In this document: in pieces, positions 33,101 through 40,404 of the stretch
Position numbering within the stretch: position 1 is the first letter of the stretch
Layout of the letters: each line of letters starts with the position of its first letter
Program-made: the position numbers and the translations under genes
The notes under the pieces: model-generated
The model's database searches: none
What the model saw: only the letters and a program-made list of their open reading frames with translations
What the model was told of the DNA's origin: nothing
NCBI RefSeq assembly: GCF_964355755.1
Contig: NC_092671.1
Location: 18,690,001-18,754,000, forward strand
DNA: 64,000 bases
From: Antedon mediterranea
Taxonomy: Eukaryota; Echinodermata; Crinoidea; Comatulida; Antedonidae
Direction: 5' to 3'

Positions 33101-34359
33101 CCGTGCGAGGGATGCAGACCCGGTAAAGCCAGGAGATCCAAAGGTCACCGTTGTAGGGGCAATCGCGGTTTTCTGTGATCCGCCCACTTACCCATCCCTT
33201 AGGGAGATAGATCTGATGCAGTCTCCGCCGTACAACCATGTTTCGATTGGGCTGCACCCCACACGCATGGTATCGGCGCGGGAATTAGGTACTTTCCGGG
33301 GATTGACCCAGAACTTGAGTGTTCGGGCGCTGGGAGAGGTGGGTCTGGACCACAACCGGTCCATTGCCGACTGGCCCCGACAAGATCGGCTCTTGGAGCG
33401 GATTTTGCGGGAATGTTTTTGTCCTCAGCGTCATCACGTGCTGACTCTGCATTTGCGGGGTGCGGCGAAGGATCCAAAAGGGGAGGAATGCTACCTCCGA
33501 GGGCTGGACCTTCTTCGGCTGGTGGGGGTACCCCGTGGGCAGAAACTTATTTTGCACAGTTTTTCGTCATCTATTTTCATTGTGGAAGAGTTCCTGAGAT
33601 TCTTCCCAATGACTTATTTCAGTTTCAATTTGGGGGTTGGGCGAGCGTGCCCAGCGGTACAGGAGGCATGCAGGTATCTTATGTACCAGTCTGAGCGCCA
33701 GGTTCTACTGGAGACGGATGCTCCTCATTTCCGTCCGGCGGGCCACCGGGTAGGCTTTCCTTACTTAATCGGTTTTGCCGCCGAAGCTCTGGGGAAGGTT
33801 ACGGGAATGGAGGCCAGTGAGGTTCTGGACCTCACCTGGAAGAATGGCCGGGATTCTGATTCCGGAATAGTCTCGCTCCACTAGGGGCCCAGAAGTGTTT
33901 TTGTTGTTTTGTTAATAAAATTAAGGAGGAGTATAGTTATTTTGAGTTTAGTTAACAGGAGCTTGTTTAGTTGCAATTTGCACCGGGCCAAGGGCCGGGT
34001 GCTACGTTTCGAGTCACCAGTTGGCGGTTCTTTAAACCCAGTTTCAGGGATGGGCAGCAACGCTACATAACACTTTTTTTGTCAAACTAGTTTGATAGTG
34101 TAGACAGAGCTTAAGTAATAATACTACTAAATAAAATACTCTCAGCAGCTGTAGCCTAGTAGAGGCTAGCCTAGAGAGGGACTAAATTCCCATCCCATAC
34201 TACTTCTTGGTGGGCCTGGCTAGGTAGCCTAAAGTGTGTACGCTCTGTTATTTAACTAACCGATATTATTGGTAGGCTTGACACAGTTTCTATCAAAGCG
34301 TCAAAACTTGTAGTTCCTACAGTTACAAAGGCAACTTTATCGTTGTATTCTGCTGCCAT
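21183..34359 (-). CDS. ALG13: ALG13 homologue, UDP-GlcNAc transferase catalytic subunit (4 exons)
   Basis: Minus-strand coding exons are 34261-34359, 26872-27034, 26154-26292 and 21183-21297; all junctions are GT-AG and the phases add up to 171 residues plus a TAA stop. Residues 12-20 are VTVGTTSFD, then QIGRG (exon 2), then the glycosyltransferase-B nucleotide-sugar motif around residues 81-100 ([23 protein letters not shown]), then NHQIELA and the C-terminal [19 protein letters not shown]. This is the short single-domain form, close to the usual 165 residues. In the known pathway ALG13 pairs with the membrane anchor ALG14 on the cytosolic face of the ER and adds the second GlcNAc to GlcNAc-PP-dolichol. 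I chose MAAEYNDK as the start because it fits the family N-terminus; an upstream in-frame ATG also exists. Introns 1 (7.2 kb) and 3 (4.9 kb) are swollen by mobile DNA. Confidence 0.95.
22550..23830 (+). pseudogene. decayed ORF of a multicopy animal protein family
   Basis: Pieces in shifting frames read in order: [15 protein letters not shown] (about 22810-22855), [11 protein letters not shown] then YDAICKKY and IIVFDDYES (about 22975-23090), [19 protein letters not shown] (about 23360-23420), then a C-terminal block with [16 protein letters not shown] and [10 protein letters not shown] (about 23695-23780). This order of motifs resembles an uncharacterised, high-copy protein family that I know from predicted proteins of cnidarians, molluscs and echinoderms (DGG.LLHR.PW, VVFDGY, DTTSRIFG.GK, a late DDGR.VP..TD..PAP). 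That family match is from memory and not searched. Several stops and frameshifts make it non-functional. It sits inside the inverted-repeat element and may be its former cargo or transposition gene. Confidence 0.5.
23930..24800 (-). mobile_element. LINE reverse transcriptase fragment, degenerate
   Basis: On the minus strand, near 24780-24645, a frame reads [19 protein letters not shown], then [14 protein letters not shown]. These are the palm motifs of non-LTR retrotransposon reverse transcriptase, including the ADD catalytic pair. Further along (24300-24005) comes the C-terminal tail with [29 protein letters not shown] and [11 protein letters not shown], as in CR1/RTE-like LINEs. Stops and frameshifts interrupt it, and the endonuclease and N-terminal part are absent, so it is a 5'-truncated dead copy. 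It lies inside the inverted-repeat element, in the same direction as ALG13. Confidence 0.7.
24835..25925. repeat. three-unit diverged tandem repeat, about 345-360 bp per unit
   Basis: The anchor ACATCATTTTTCCTATTTCAT and its variants recur at about 24913, 25249 and 25611, with matching blocks after each: GGTACAG(A)AAAAAC, TTTTGTAAAAGGTCA, TGACCTCTA, and GGCATAAATGTTACC. Units 1 and 2 contain AGGTCA-N-TGACCT (25043-25055 and 25366-25378); unit 3 has a decayed version. The array ends just before the right inverted repeat of the host element. Confidence 0.75.
27289..27361. repeat. 13-bp inverted repeat near the 5' end of the retroelement
   Basis: CCAACCGTCTGCG at 27289-27301 and CGCAGACGGTTGG at 27349-27361 are exact inverted copies around a 47-base loop that is CpG-rich. 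It may be an RNA stem in the leader or the edge of a diverged terminal repeat. Confidence 0.6.
27593..27856 (+). CDS. retroelement 5' ORF with helix-hairpin-helix domain
   Basis: An 87-codon frame. Residues 12-30 or so ([19 protein letters not shown]) form a typical helix-hairpin-helix, with the IPGIG hairpin between two helices, and a second helical pair with [12 protein letters not shown] follows, as in ComEA-type double HhH folds. Such domains bind DNA without sequence preference. It lies upstream of the gag-like region, and the frame closes at 27856; other frames carry on (27783-28058, 28067-28393), so in the intact element it was probably the N-terminal part of the gag protein or a separate leader protein. 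Start chosen at the ATG preceding [11 protein letters not shown]. Confidence 0.55.
   Translation: MPIDGNRIRVNFCTLEQLCDIPGIGVVRADEILSLRTRLGNISSVIDLSSIKGLSKKPEFLSRFDFSPNLRLSPEDFSRMLGSVSSL
28380..29294 (+). CDS. retrotransposon gag-like protein (partial frame)
   Basis: A 304-codon frame. The first 140 residues are rich in Gly, Arg, Asp and Pro. From about residue 140, [40 protein letters not shown] and [10 protein letters not shown] match the helical retrotransposon-gag (capsid) core of Ty3/Gypsy elements, which assembles the particle. The frame closes at 29294 in the middle of what should continue to the zinc knuckle 280 bases on, so one or more frame changes lie between. Other frames over the same DNA are shadows. 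Confidence 0.7.
   Translation: MREGNSWGGDRSGNGFPGDGTWDRPEYRPRDERPGPSHMPTCQEADWTSDRFGRLDGYQGSESPYGWPSGCQREGPGRQDWDYSWVVPQPWGRYEERPLLYQDRRDRGPRAGTRGNRSGGRSRWEPFRSKDVPRSLVYRGKDNWAFFKRRFRAFSEEHHLSPWEMKAALCWCLEGAAADLYTNLVTMDGDISFWDIIHAFDQRFTEDELPEVLQAKLETASQHETESVGKWANRVLTLTRKAFKLLSNEWIQRHSAMKFCIGCRNTGVGKLVLFENCATMSEALGSMINLTASNLFMKLSGEKK
29576..29686 (+). CDS. CCHC zinc knuckle of gag (fragment)
   Basis: In frame with the later pol region, [20 protein letters not shown] gives C-x2-C-x4-H-x4-C, the nucleocapsid knuckle that binds RNA. The frame reaches TAG at about 29684. It belongs with the gag core upstream although it is in a different frame in this copy. Confidence 0.75.
   Translation, partial: WDRCFECNEVGHFKRECPKLARQARQVGEQEDPLNE
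29978..31894 (+). pseudogene. pol: protease end, reverse transcriptase and RNase H, with an internal stop
   Basis: One frame from 29978 to 31894 is broken by a single TAA at 30965-30967. It starts at GTG within the retropepsin tail ([11 protein letters not shown], then ALIDCG); the D-T/S-G active site is not recognisable upstream. Reverse transcriptase: [41 protein letters not shown], then after the stop [17 protein letters not shown] and the catalytic FLDDIVV. RNase [21 protein letters not shown] and [11 protein letters not shown]. The motif order and spacing are those of Ty3/Gypsy pol. The stop lies between the finger/palm region and the FGL block, so it cuts the enzyme in two; the catalytic residues on both sides are kept, which suggests that the copy is fairly young. 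Confidence 0.9.
31915..31995 (+). CDS. short Cys/His motif between RNase H and integrase (fragment)
   Basis: In a third frame, [16 protein letters not shown] is followed by an acidic EDVDDVVPI and then a stop. It gives C-x2-C-x2-C-x3-H spacing, a possible small metal-binding linker. It sits in the gap between the RNase H frame (ends 31894) and the integrase frame (from 32210), where the reading frame of this copy is disrupted. Confidence 0.4.
32210..33037 (+). CDS. integrase: HHCC zinc-binding region and catalytic core
   Basis: A 275-codon frame in register with reverse transcriptase. The zinc-binding part has [12 protein letters not shown] and, 30 residues on, CEICNQNK (H2C2). The core has [19 protein letters not shown] and [10 protein letters not shown], which supply the two aspartates and the glutamate of the D,D-35-E catalytic triad. 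The frame ends at TGA (33035-33037) just after the last core helix (RATVNPAF). The usual integrase C-terminal domain is not there; instead a TatD-like domain begins within a few codons in the next frame. Confidence 0.9.
   Translation: MAAIRGWLELGEPPDGELFSSSPATKHLWLNREWLHIGEDGLLYIFRDDMGGERLILQRELHAEALKLHHDIPSSGHQGMSRTKLRLRTKFFWYEMGRDVERYIRACEICNQNKKTAHKGRSPLTEFHAGSPMERVHIDFLGPLPKSEAGNVQILMMVDQFSKWVEISPLPSQTAEVTARALVANFFSRFGVPFELHSDQGRNFENELFGSLCKVLQIHKTRTTSYRPSANGQVECYNRTLMDAVRCFVGKRQRDWDVHLPQIAGALRATVNPAF
33000..33884 (+). CDS. TatD-family metal-dependent nuclease-like domain carried by the retroelement
   Basis: This frame is open from 33000 to a TAG at 33882-33884. It shows the TatD signature in order: HFHLD (33042-33056), a strand with [25 protein letters not shown] (the conserved Glu), LTLHLRG (His), LILHSFSSS (His) and LLETDAPHF (Asp). 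All expected metal ligands of the TIM-barrel hydrolase are therefore present, and its length of about 280 residues suits the family. TatD enzymes are Mg-dependent 3' exonucleases. The first ATG in this frame is at 33216, after the HFHLD motif, so translation cannot sensibly begin there; the domain most likely was read as an extension of integrase, from which it is offset by one base near a run of four T at 33032-33035. Alternative: a host TatD gene fragment copied next to the element. Confidence 0.8.
   Translation, partial: RGRCGRPLIPHFDAHFHLDRLFSALGLPPIYQLRRARDADPVKPGDPKVTVVGAIAVFCDPPTYPSLREIDLMQSPPYNHVSIGLHPTRMVSARELGTFRGLTQNLSVRALGEVGLDHNRSIADWPRQDRLLERILRECFCPQRHHVLTLHLRGAAKDPKGEECYLRGLDLLRLVGVPRGQKLILHSFSSSIFIVEEFLRFFPMTYFSFNLGVGRACPAVQEACRYLMYQSERQVLLETDAPHFRPAGHRVGFPYLIGFAAEALGKVTGMEASEVLDLTWKNGRDSDSGIVSLH
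33885..34060 (+). other. 3' untranslated end of the retroelement
   Basis: After the TatD stop come GTTAATAAAATT (possible poly(A) signal at 33911), a purine-rich AAGGAGGAGTA, and a GC-rich stretch with CCGGGCCAAGGGCCGGG. The change back to AT-rich host sequence is near 34060. No second copy of this stretch was found at the 5' end. Confidence 0.45.
34079..34117. repeat. terminal fragment of MITE family C
   Basis: The core palindrome TCAAACTAGTTTGA is followed by TAGTGTAGACAGAGCTTAAG, the same end as at 57510 and 63650. Confidence 0.5.
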
Positions 34360-35689
34360 AATATGTGTGTATACGTACGTACGTACTACACTACGTACAC
34401 ACGGTTGGTTGGATTGTGCATCCATCCATGCGTGAAACTTCTTTATTTGAATGTGAGAGGGCGGCATACAGTATAATATAGGAAAGCAAAGGATTTTTTC
34501 CCATTTTTTGTTTGGTGATTTACGATGTAGGAAAATATTTGAAATGGCTATTATTTCATAACTTTTTCATGCCATACTACATGTCTATAACAACTGAAAT
34601 GTACAACAAACAATAATATTTGTATGAATATTATAATAGCTTTCCGTTCCGTCGACATAGCCTGTTTTTGCTCACAAACCTGCTTTGCGGTTAATTTAAT
34701 GCATTTGGAGCGTCCATGCTTCTCCTTTTCATTGGTTTAGTTTAAATTCTGATTAAGATTAAGTAAAATAGGCCTAAATGCTAAACACAATGATATACAT
34801 ACTAATTGAAATAACAGCATAGCGTTCTTGTATTTCGTTCATAACCAATAAATACAATACAGTACCCCTACATATTATAATCGACTAGAGTCTCACGTGC
34901 AACATAACACACCTAGATCAAGCGTCATCTTATACAATTTTGTGTGCAGAATAGCTAAAATACATTTTCTACGCATTTAGATTTTAGTCGAATTTATTTT
35001 CTATTGTACACTTTGTCAACTGTCAACTATATTTGATACTTTTTTATTTAGCTTTTGTTGTTAGGATATTACCGGACACACAGTGTTTATGAGTCGCTTA
35101 CAAAGGTAAAGCGTAAACAAAAAACAATACTTCCTGTCACCTTCTTTTAAGATTTATCTATAGTATGCGAGTATAGAAATAGTTACACCACTCATAAAAC
35201 ACATGCTATGTTATTGTTACTTGTATTTTATTATTTTTACAGCGATAGTTATTTTAAAATTTAATACTAGATTGTAGATTTAAATACTAAATCAAATAAA
35301 ATGGTAAAAAAAAAGATGTTAAAGTGATTAAAATGTTGTGTAAAATTGTTTTTAATTGTTTTTTTTTTTGGCAGAGAAGCCATAAGCTCAGGGGAGGAAT
35401 ACTGTCCCATGGTATATATATCTAGTCCCTCGCTAGACTTGTAGGCATATGTACGTCGTTCCAGATTCATAAGAATGTATCATATGTTATAATAGTAATA
35501 CTAATAAGTGGTGTTGTGCTATTCTAAAAGACACACTTAGTGTCGCTGTTGTTTCTATCTAAGTTTCTATGTTAAAACTATGTATTCTCTCTTGTAGTCA
35601 ATGTTATCTCTGTTCATTCGGGCAACCAAGAACAATTTCAAATGTCCTGAAATGTGAGACTATCATGGCATTTTTAGTCGCGTGTAGAA
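34360..35689. other. intergenic, ALG13 5' flank
   Basis: Upstream of ALG13 there is an (ACGT)n run at about 34374-34386. Further on the sequence is AT-rich. A minus-strand stretch at about 35350-35460 (a GGGACAG...GGCTTCTCTGCC block followed by an A-rich run) may be an old retroelement 3' end; no gene is seen. Confidence 0.4.
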
Positions 35690-35893
35690 GCGACTCTATG
35701 CTCACTATGTCGGTTGGTTGGTCGCGACTCTATAGCTCAATATGTCGGTCGGTTGGTTGCGATTCTATAGCTCACTATGTCGGTCGGTTGGTCGCGACTC
35801 TATAGCTCACTATGTCAGTCGGTTGGTCGGTCACGACTCTATAGCTCACTATCTCGGTCGGTCGCGACTCTATAACTCACTATGTCGGTCGGT
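35690..35893 (+). repeat. tandem repeat, six units of about 35 bp
   Basis: Units such as GCGACTCTATAGCTCACTAT plus GTCGGTCGGTTGGTC repeat six times, with lengths from 31 to 39 because the inner GGTC/GGTT words themselves expand and shrink. The array lies between the ALG13 promoter side and the CENP-A 3' end. Confidence 0.9.
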
Positions 35894-36534
35894 AAACACT
35901 AACTCAAATTTGCGCACGCGACTGCAGCCATGTATATGGCCTTGTTTAATCTTGTGTTAAAACAGCGGCATTATTGGGTCAAACAAATTTTTCAGTGGTG
36001 TCAATACAGGTGTACCATAATCAATGTTAGGTCTAATTAAAGCAATGTGTAGTCTCAAAATAATATTTTTATCCATGGCAGTTAACAATCCTTCTAATGA
36101 ATCATCCAAGCATATTAGCTAATTTGTATTGAATATATTGGCCCTGATTACTCCAAGTACATACAATACAGCATGGATACTTACAACACAAAAATATTTT
36201 ATTCATCATTACAATAACTCAAAAACCAACATGTGAAAGCGTTGTAGATAAGTCTGCAAGATATCCATGCATAATATCTTTCTTATTAAAAACAGAATCG
36301 TAACAGACTCTAAGCTTCTCTTTACAACTTCTTTTTGTAGGTTGTTATAGAAACGATCCCATGTACCAGGCAAGGAATAAATAAGAAGTTAACTAACTGT
36401 ATACACTTAAAATTATATATATAACTGTAAATTTCCTACACACTATTTACAAATTATACTTGTAGGAAAATCAGAGGTTTGAGCCAGGCCAACAGAGTAA
36501 GTTTGTTACAAATTGTTAAAAAAACAGTAAAAAT

Positions 36535-39500
36535 CTATCCTAGACCAGCTTGTCTTCCTCTTATCCGTCTGGCCAGTTGAATGTCACGAGGCATAACAGT
36601 CACACGTTTTGCATGAATAGCACAGTAGTTGGCATCTTCAAATAGATATATAATAAAAGCCTCTGCTGCCTAAACAAAGGAAGAAGAATTTATAAATTAA
36701 TTTCTCTTGTGTTGGTATCACCCATGCTTACCACTTTAAATTATTCTCATTTGCATTCATCAATGTTTTACCAAAGCTGGTTTTGCCAGCAAGATTTACC
36801 AGAATAAATTCCAAATTGCTAAAGAAAAGTTCAACTTAAATGTATCAATGGAGGCCCAGATCAACACAGGGTGGTTCTCCCCTGGGGCAAAGCACAAAAT
36901 AACACTTGTCTAGTAGAGGTACTGTATGGTAGACATTAAACAAGAGCAAAGTGAGGGTAAAATTGGATTGATAAAAAGTACAATATATTTGAATTTACCA
37001 TACAATATACTAGATATACTATACTGTACTATGAGTCGGAACAAATTGGGACAATACTGATTCCTTATCATAATAATACGCTAGATACGGATACTACAGT
37101 AGATTAAAAATTGACTTTCAATAATCAATCAATCAATAAATTTTATTTCTCAAATAAAAACAAAATACAGTTACATTTTCTAAAAATAATAGATAATAAA
37201 TGAGAAAAAGGGTACCCCACTGGAAGCTTAAGCTTTAGAATGTGGGGTCCAGGCAACATATTTAAAATTAAGGTAAGGTAAGAAATATATATAATTATAT
37301 GATAATGAACAAAAAAGACATTTAACTTAACAAATGCAGTTATAATTTAACTTAAGACAGATATATTATCAACTTAAACAATAATAGTAGAAACAAGGTA
37401 TTCATGTAATTTGAACTTAAATGAAGAAATAAAATTAATAATTTTGAGTTCTTCAGGTAAAGAATTCCATATTTGTGGACCTTGAAAAGATATATCATGC
37501 TTGTCAACCTCCGTATTAAAACAATCATAAGCATAATCTAATTTATTTCTGGTATTATAATTATGAATTGAACTAAAAGTTTGAAAATAAGTATCAAAAA
37601 TACATTGTAATACATTGTTCATGGAGAAATCTGTGCATTGTTGGAGTGTTTTTGTACATTAATTTTTTGTTGAATTTAAAGTTATTACCTCTTGTATTGC
37701 CATAATAGCACTTGACTGCCACCTAAGGTCTGCATGAGAGGAAAACATCATTGCAATTTCTCTAACCTAAAAGTAGTAAATTCAATTTGAATAAGATAAA
37801 TTTTGCCAACTCTAAATTACATGCATTATATTGGTGTCAATAAACATTTATTTCGAAAAATAAAATTATTAGTTTGTTTATATATTCAATTCAAAAAAAT
37901 GTATTCATAAATTACGTCCAGAAGACAAAAGTACCAAAAACAAAATGGCAAGTGATAATACAAGAAAATGGACGAAGGCAAATCCCAAAAAGATTAGAAT
38001 CTTGTGACGGGATTGCCTTTACAAATTTAAATTAAGAGAAGAATAAATATAAATAAAGTAAATAAATTAATTTAATAATAAAGAAATAAAAAATGAATTT
38101 AAAACCAGTAGATAAAAGTTGGAATAAAAAGTAAAAATGATGAACAGAAAAAAGTACAGCTTTATGGCATAGAGCGAATATGATGACAAATGAATAATAA
38201 AGGTAGCAAGTCACGGAACATGAAAACAACGACCATATCAAACAGATCGATCAGTAATGAGACAAAAGATAATTTTTAATTTTATGATAGAATGAATAGC
38301 GGTTAGCAACACAGGAAATTGAGGGGGGTAAATTGAGGGGGGTAAATTGTTAAACAATAGAGGTCCAGAGTATCTAATGCTATGTTGAAAATAATTGGTG
38401 TTGTGGTTGGGGATATATATGTTATTTCTGGTTCTAGTGTAATATTTATGAACGGTATTATTGGGAGCAAAAAGTTCGTTGAGATGGCAAGGGAGAAGTG
38501 AGTGAGTAGCCGAAAAAACAAAGACACCTTGCTGGGATAGGTTAATGTCCGAGAGTTTGAGAAGATTGAGTTTGGAGAATAAATGGGAGGAATGTGACAG
38601 TGGATGAGCGCCAGATTATTATAGTCCTGATAGCTTTTTTTTTGTAGGATAGAGAGTTTAATGATGTTTGTGGGGTAAGTGTTGGCCCAGACAATGTTAC
38701 CATAGCTCAAATAAGGAAGGATGAGTGTGCAATAAAGGGTCCTGAGAATATTAGTTGGGAGGAAGGAAGAAAGCCTAGAAATGATCCCAAGGTTCTTAGA
38801 CACTTTGTTCTCAGTTTCCTGAATATGGGTTTCTATGAGAGAGAGAGAGAGAGTTGTTGATGATATAATATATTATACTGTATATATAGTCAGAGGGTCA
38901 TGTCAAGAAGTACAATAGTACTTGTCACAAGATGACCCTATAAACAAACATTTTTTATAAATAAATAAAAATAAATATGTAGAAATGAAATGTAATGAGA
39001 CTTACAACACGTGCAAATGGTAACTTTCTCAGTAGCAAATCTGTTGATTTTTGATATTTTCGTATTTCACGTAAAGCCCTAGTTCCTGGTCTGAACCTCC
39101 TCTCTGAAAAACATGGTATGGAACATTTTAATTTATAATAATTTTCAATTCGTGGCATCTCAGGGCCGTAGCCACTAGTACAGTTGATAAAGTTTCAACC
39201 TCACCACTTTTTCACAGAGGCCTTTGACAGCCCATTGGCTTTAACAAAGATTGTTCCCTTTTCTTTCGAAAATCGCACGGTCACTTTATTTCTTGTGGCT
39301 ACATCACTTCATCTAATTTAATCGCTGGCCTATAGTAATTGCCATGCTCTCGACCAACTATAGACCAGCTAAACTACACATGTCTGTTAAAACCTTCTAT
39401 TTTATTCATAAACATTCAGATCCACATTAATGACGCATGACAATTGCGTGGCTAGCCCTAGCCTAATTCGTGTAGATTTAGCTTACTTAGTAAGTTTAGC

Positions 39501-40386
39501 AGTCATTTAAAATATGCTTTGGGAATAATATCTCATAAGGAAACATGCAATGAATTATCAAATGCTGCGAAGGGCTTTTTTTTATTCGTGACAGAAAAAC
39601 TGTTCCACGAGATAGACCTACTCTAACCAAGTCCATGTTATGGGTTCGCTCATGAACTAGCCTACAGCCAACCGTCAGTGATCTGGATACATACAGTACT
39701 ATATAGTCATGGAGGTAAATGCTAGTAGTCTCCAGATTACATTGGGCTTTATTTTTAACCATGCCCCTCAGCTCAGTAAATATTTGTATACTAGGCCTAT
39801 AGGCTACTATACTGTCAAACTTCTTGCCTAAATAAACTACTAAATGTACAATACAAGTTGCTAAGAAGTTTTTAAGGTTAGACTAGATAATTATACACTT
39901 ACAGCCTAAATAACAGTACGGCAAGCTACATCACAGGCCTAGGGATAGTCTACAAAGAACATAATGTCTTTCTGGGCGCTAGCATGGATAGGCAAAAGTT
40001 ATTATAGGCTATTAATTATTAATATATAAAACTAGGCTTAGTGACGTGAGGCCTAGCTGCTTCGAATTGAATTCATTTAAATACTGTAACTGTATTTTTT
40101 TATTAATATTAATTATTAATTAGCTAGCTACCGGATTGGTCAACCTGCCTAAAACAAATAAAGACTAGCCAGGCCTGTTTAATCAGAATGTATGCACATT
40201 ATTTTTGGCATTAATTATCATGTTGACACCATTATAAAACATACGTTTTCTCGCTTTCTTCTGTGTGGACGGAACCCCACCACTACTTGTGCTAGGCCCA
40301 TGCATATCTTTATTATCTATCGGACGCCGACGGGGACTGAATGATTTTCTTCCACCACCACGGTGCTGCTGCTGATGCCTACCCAT
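36535..40386 (-). CDS. CENPA: centromeric histone H3 variant CENP-A/CenH3 (4 exons, complete)
   Basis: Minus-strand coding exons are 40245-40386, 39006-39103, 37689-37766 and 36535-36669; all have GT-AG junctions and fitting phases, giving 150 residues and a TAG stop. Residues 1-47 are a basic, low-complexity tail ([16 protein letters not shown]...). The histone fold follows: [34 protein letters not shown], loop 1 and helix 2 [39 protein letters not shown] and QLARRIRG. Three features mark it as CENP-A rather than canonical H3: loop 1 is two residues longer, a Trp replaces Phe before the Gln in loop 1 (DLRWQ), and the C-terminus is GRQAGLG as in GLEEGLG-type CENP-A ends. Introns are also unlike replication-dependent H3 genes. 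It would form the centromeric nucleosome that seeds the kinetochore. An acceptor at 40405 implies an upstream untranslated exon. Confidence 0.95.
37130..37625 (-). mobile_element. LINE 3' fragment in CENP-A intron 3
   Basis: The minus-strand frame 37374-37622 reads [16 protein letters not shown], then [18 protein letters not shown]. This is the C-terminal tail of CR1/RTE/jockey-like LINE proteins (Y-N-T-R and G-P-x-x-W-N-S-L-P). The 3' end has an AATAAA-like stretch and a (TTGA)n tail, seen as AATCAATCAATCAATAAA on the plus strand (37121-37140). The reverse transcriptase core is absent, so it is 5'-truncated. Confidence 0.75.
37880..38830 (-). mobile_element. second LINE 3' fragment in CENP-A intron 2
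   Basis: A 166-codon minus-strand frame (38303-38803) reads [35 protein letters not shown] and [11 protein letters not shown]: the end of the reverse transcriptase thumb region and the connection of a non-LTR element. Later parts ([25 protein letters not shown]) appear in other frames, so at least two frameshifts are present. A 3' UTR with GCAATCCCGTCACAAGATTC follows down to about 37880. It differs from the fragment in intron 3, so these are two insertions. A short GA repeat lies at its 5' edge (38837-38854). Confidence 0.7.
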
Positions 40387-40404
40387 AACGCTTGATTTCT
40401 AAAG

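Larger units (their letters stand above)
27240..34060 (+). mobile_element. Ty3/Gypsy-like retroelement with helix-hairpin-helix and TatD domains, inside ALG13 intron 1
   Basis: A block of about 6.8 kb with much higher GC than its surroundings. In order on the plus strand it encodes an HhH domain (27593), a gag-like region (28380), a CCHC knuckle (29576), the end of a retropepsin-like protease (about 29990), reverse transcriptase and RNase H (to 31894), a small cysteine/histidine motif (31921), an integrase zinc-binding region and core (32210-33037) and a TatD-like nuclease (33000-33884). A purine-rich AATTAAGGAGGAGTA at 33917-33931 could be the polypurine tract. I could not find matching LTRs at the two ends by eye, nor a clear primer-binding site, so the 5' end may be lost or diverged. 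It lies antisense to ALG13. Stops and frame changes show that this copy is not intact. Confidence 0.85.

Noticed and set aside
27240-34060. Interpretation as an endogenous retrovirus with an envelope gene
   Set aside because: The frame after integrase is a TatD-like hydrolase, with no signal peptide, furin-like site or membrane segments; no envelope-like ORF is present.
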